From the NCBI GenBank assembly GCA_026984895.1, contig JALSRF010000505.1, positions 1 through 6,119 on the forward strand: a stretch of DNA of 6,119 nt, in the 5' to 3' direction. Both the position numbers and the translations under genes were made by a program. The stretch comes from Paracoccaceae bacterium (GTDB lineage: Bacteria; Pseudomonadota; Alphaproteobacteria; Rhodobacterales; Rhodobacteraceae). The first letter of the stretch is position 1, and each line of letters begins with the position of its first letter. Positions 5,984 to 6,119 of the stretch are shown here, in pieces. The notes below the pieces were generated by a model that had not been told where the DNA came from, did not search any database, and worked only from the letters and a program-made list of their open reading frames with translations.

Positions 5984-6119
5984 TCAAAGCGACTTGTAGC
6001 GCACCCAGTCCCCCGGATGCCCGCCCCGTCCGATTCCCGAGGTCACGCCATTGCCATTGCCGTTGCGATCGGCCGACCCGTTGCCCCCCTCTTTCGGCGT
6101 CTGCCACGTTGCCCAGGGA
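5984..6119 (-). CDS. rfbF: Glucose-1-phosphate cytidylyltransferase, C-terminal end only (partial)
   Basis: A minus-strand frame enters from the right edge and stays open for 44 codons to a TGA at 5986-5984. Its first visible residues, PWATWQ, match the PWKTWE that ends Salmonella-type RfbF (recalled, not searched). The position immediately upstream of rfbG is where rfbF usually lies. RfbF makes CDP-glucose from CTP and glucose-1-phosphate, the substrate of the next gene. About 38 further residues follow the point where RfbF normally stops. They are rich in Gly and Asn (an NGNGNG run) and finish GDWVRYKSL. A second frame is also open here, so the call rests on the short motif and the context. 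The start and catalytic domain lie outside the window. Confidence 0.55.
   Translation of the reverse strand, partial: PWATWQTPKEGGNGSADRNGNGNGVTSGIGRGGHPGDWVRYKSL

Overview
The window comes from a GC-rich bacterium. High G+C, strong G/C bias at third codon positions and the protein flavour suggest an alphaproteobacterium; that placement is inference, since no marker gene is present. It is a nucleotide-sugar and surface-polysaccharide locus. No RNA gene, insertion sequence, CRISPR array or tRNA was seen.

Layout. Positions 1-439 hold no convincing gene; the stretch contains an AT-rich promoter candidate with a dyad symmetry between its -35 and -10 boxes. Three plus-strand genes follow as an apparent operon: a GT-B type glycosyltransferase (440-1633), a dTDP-4-dehydrorhamnose 3,5-epimerase (RmlC) family cupin (1675-2211), and a large NAD(P)-dependent oxidoreductase with a C-terminal SAF domain (2208-3497), which overlaps the epimerase by ATGA. 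A second operon converges from the right on the minus strand: the 3' end of what looks like glucose-1-phosphate cytidylyltransferase (rfbF, 5984-6119, cut by the window edge), CDP-glucose 4,6-dehydratase (rfbG, 4893-5954), and a three-domain sugar C-methyltransferase (3482-4846). The two operons meet tail to tail with a 16-bp overlap of coding sequence.

How they fit together (inference from families). RfbF would make CDP-glucose and RfbG would convert it to CDP-4-keto-6-deoxyglucose. The C-methyltransferase would add a methyl branch, probably at C-3, and the RmlC-like enzyme would epimerise at C-3 and/or C-5. A reductase would then complete the sugar, and the SAF-domain oxidoreductase is the only candidate in view. 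The glycosyltransferase would transfer the product to a glycan. The likely end product is a CDP-activated, branched (C-methyl) 6-deoxyhexose, for which CDP-vinelose of Azotobacter is a chemical precedent. The exact sugar cannot be read from sequence.

Oddities: the methyltransferase has lost all four cysteines expected in its N-terminal zinc knuckle, the epimerase has Ser where the family has an active-site Arg, and the putative RfbF carries a Gly/Asn-rich tail beyond the usual C-terminus.
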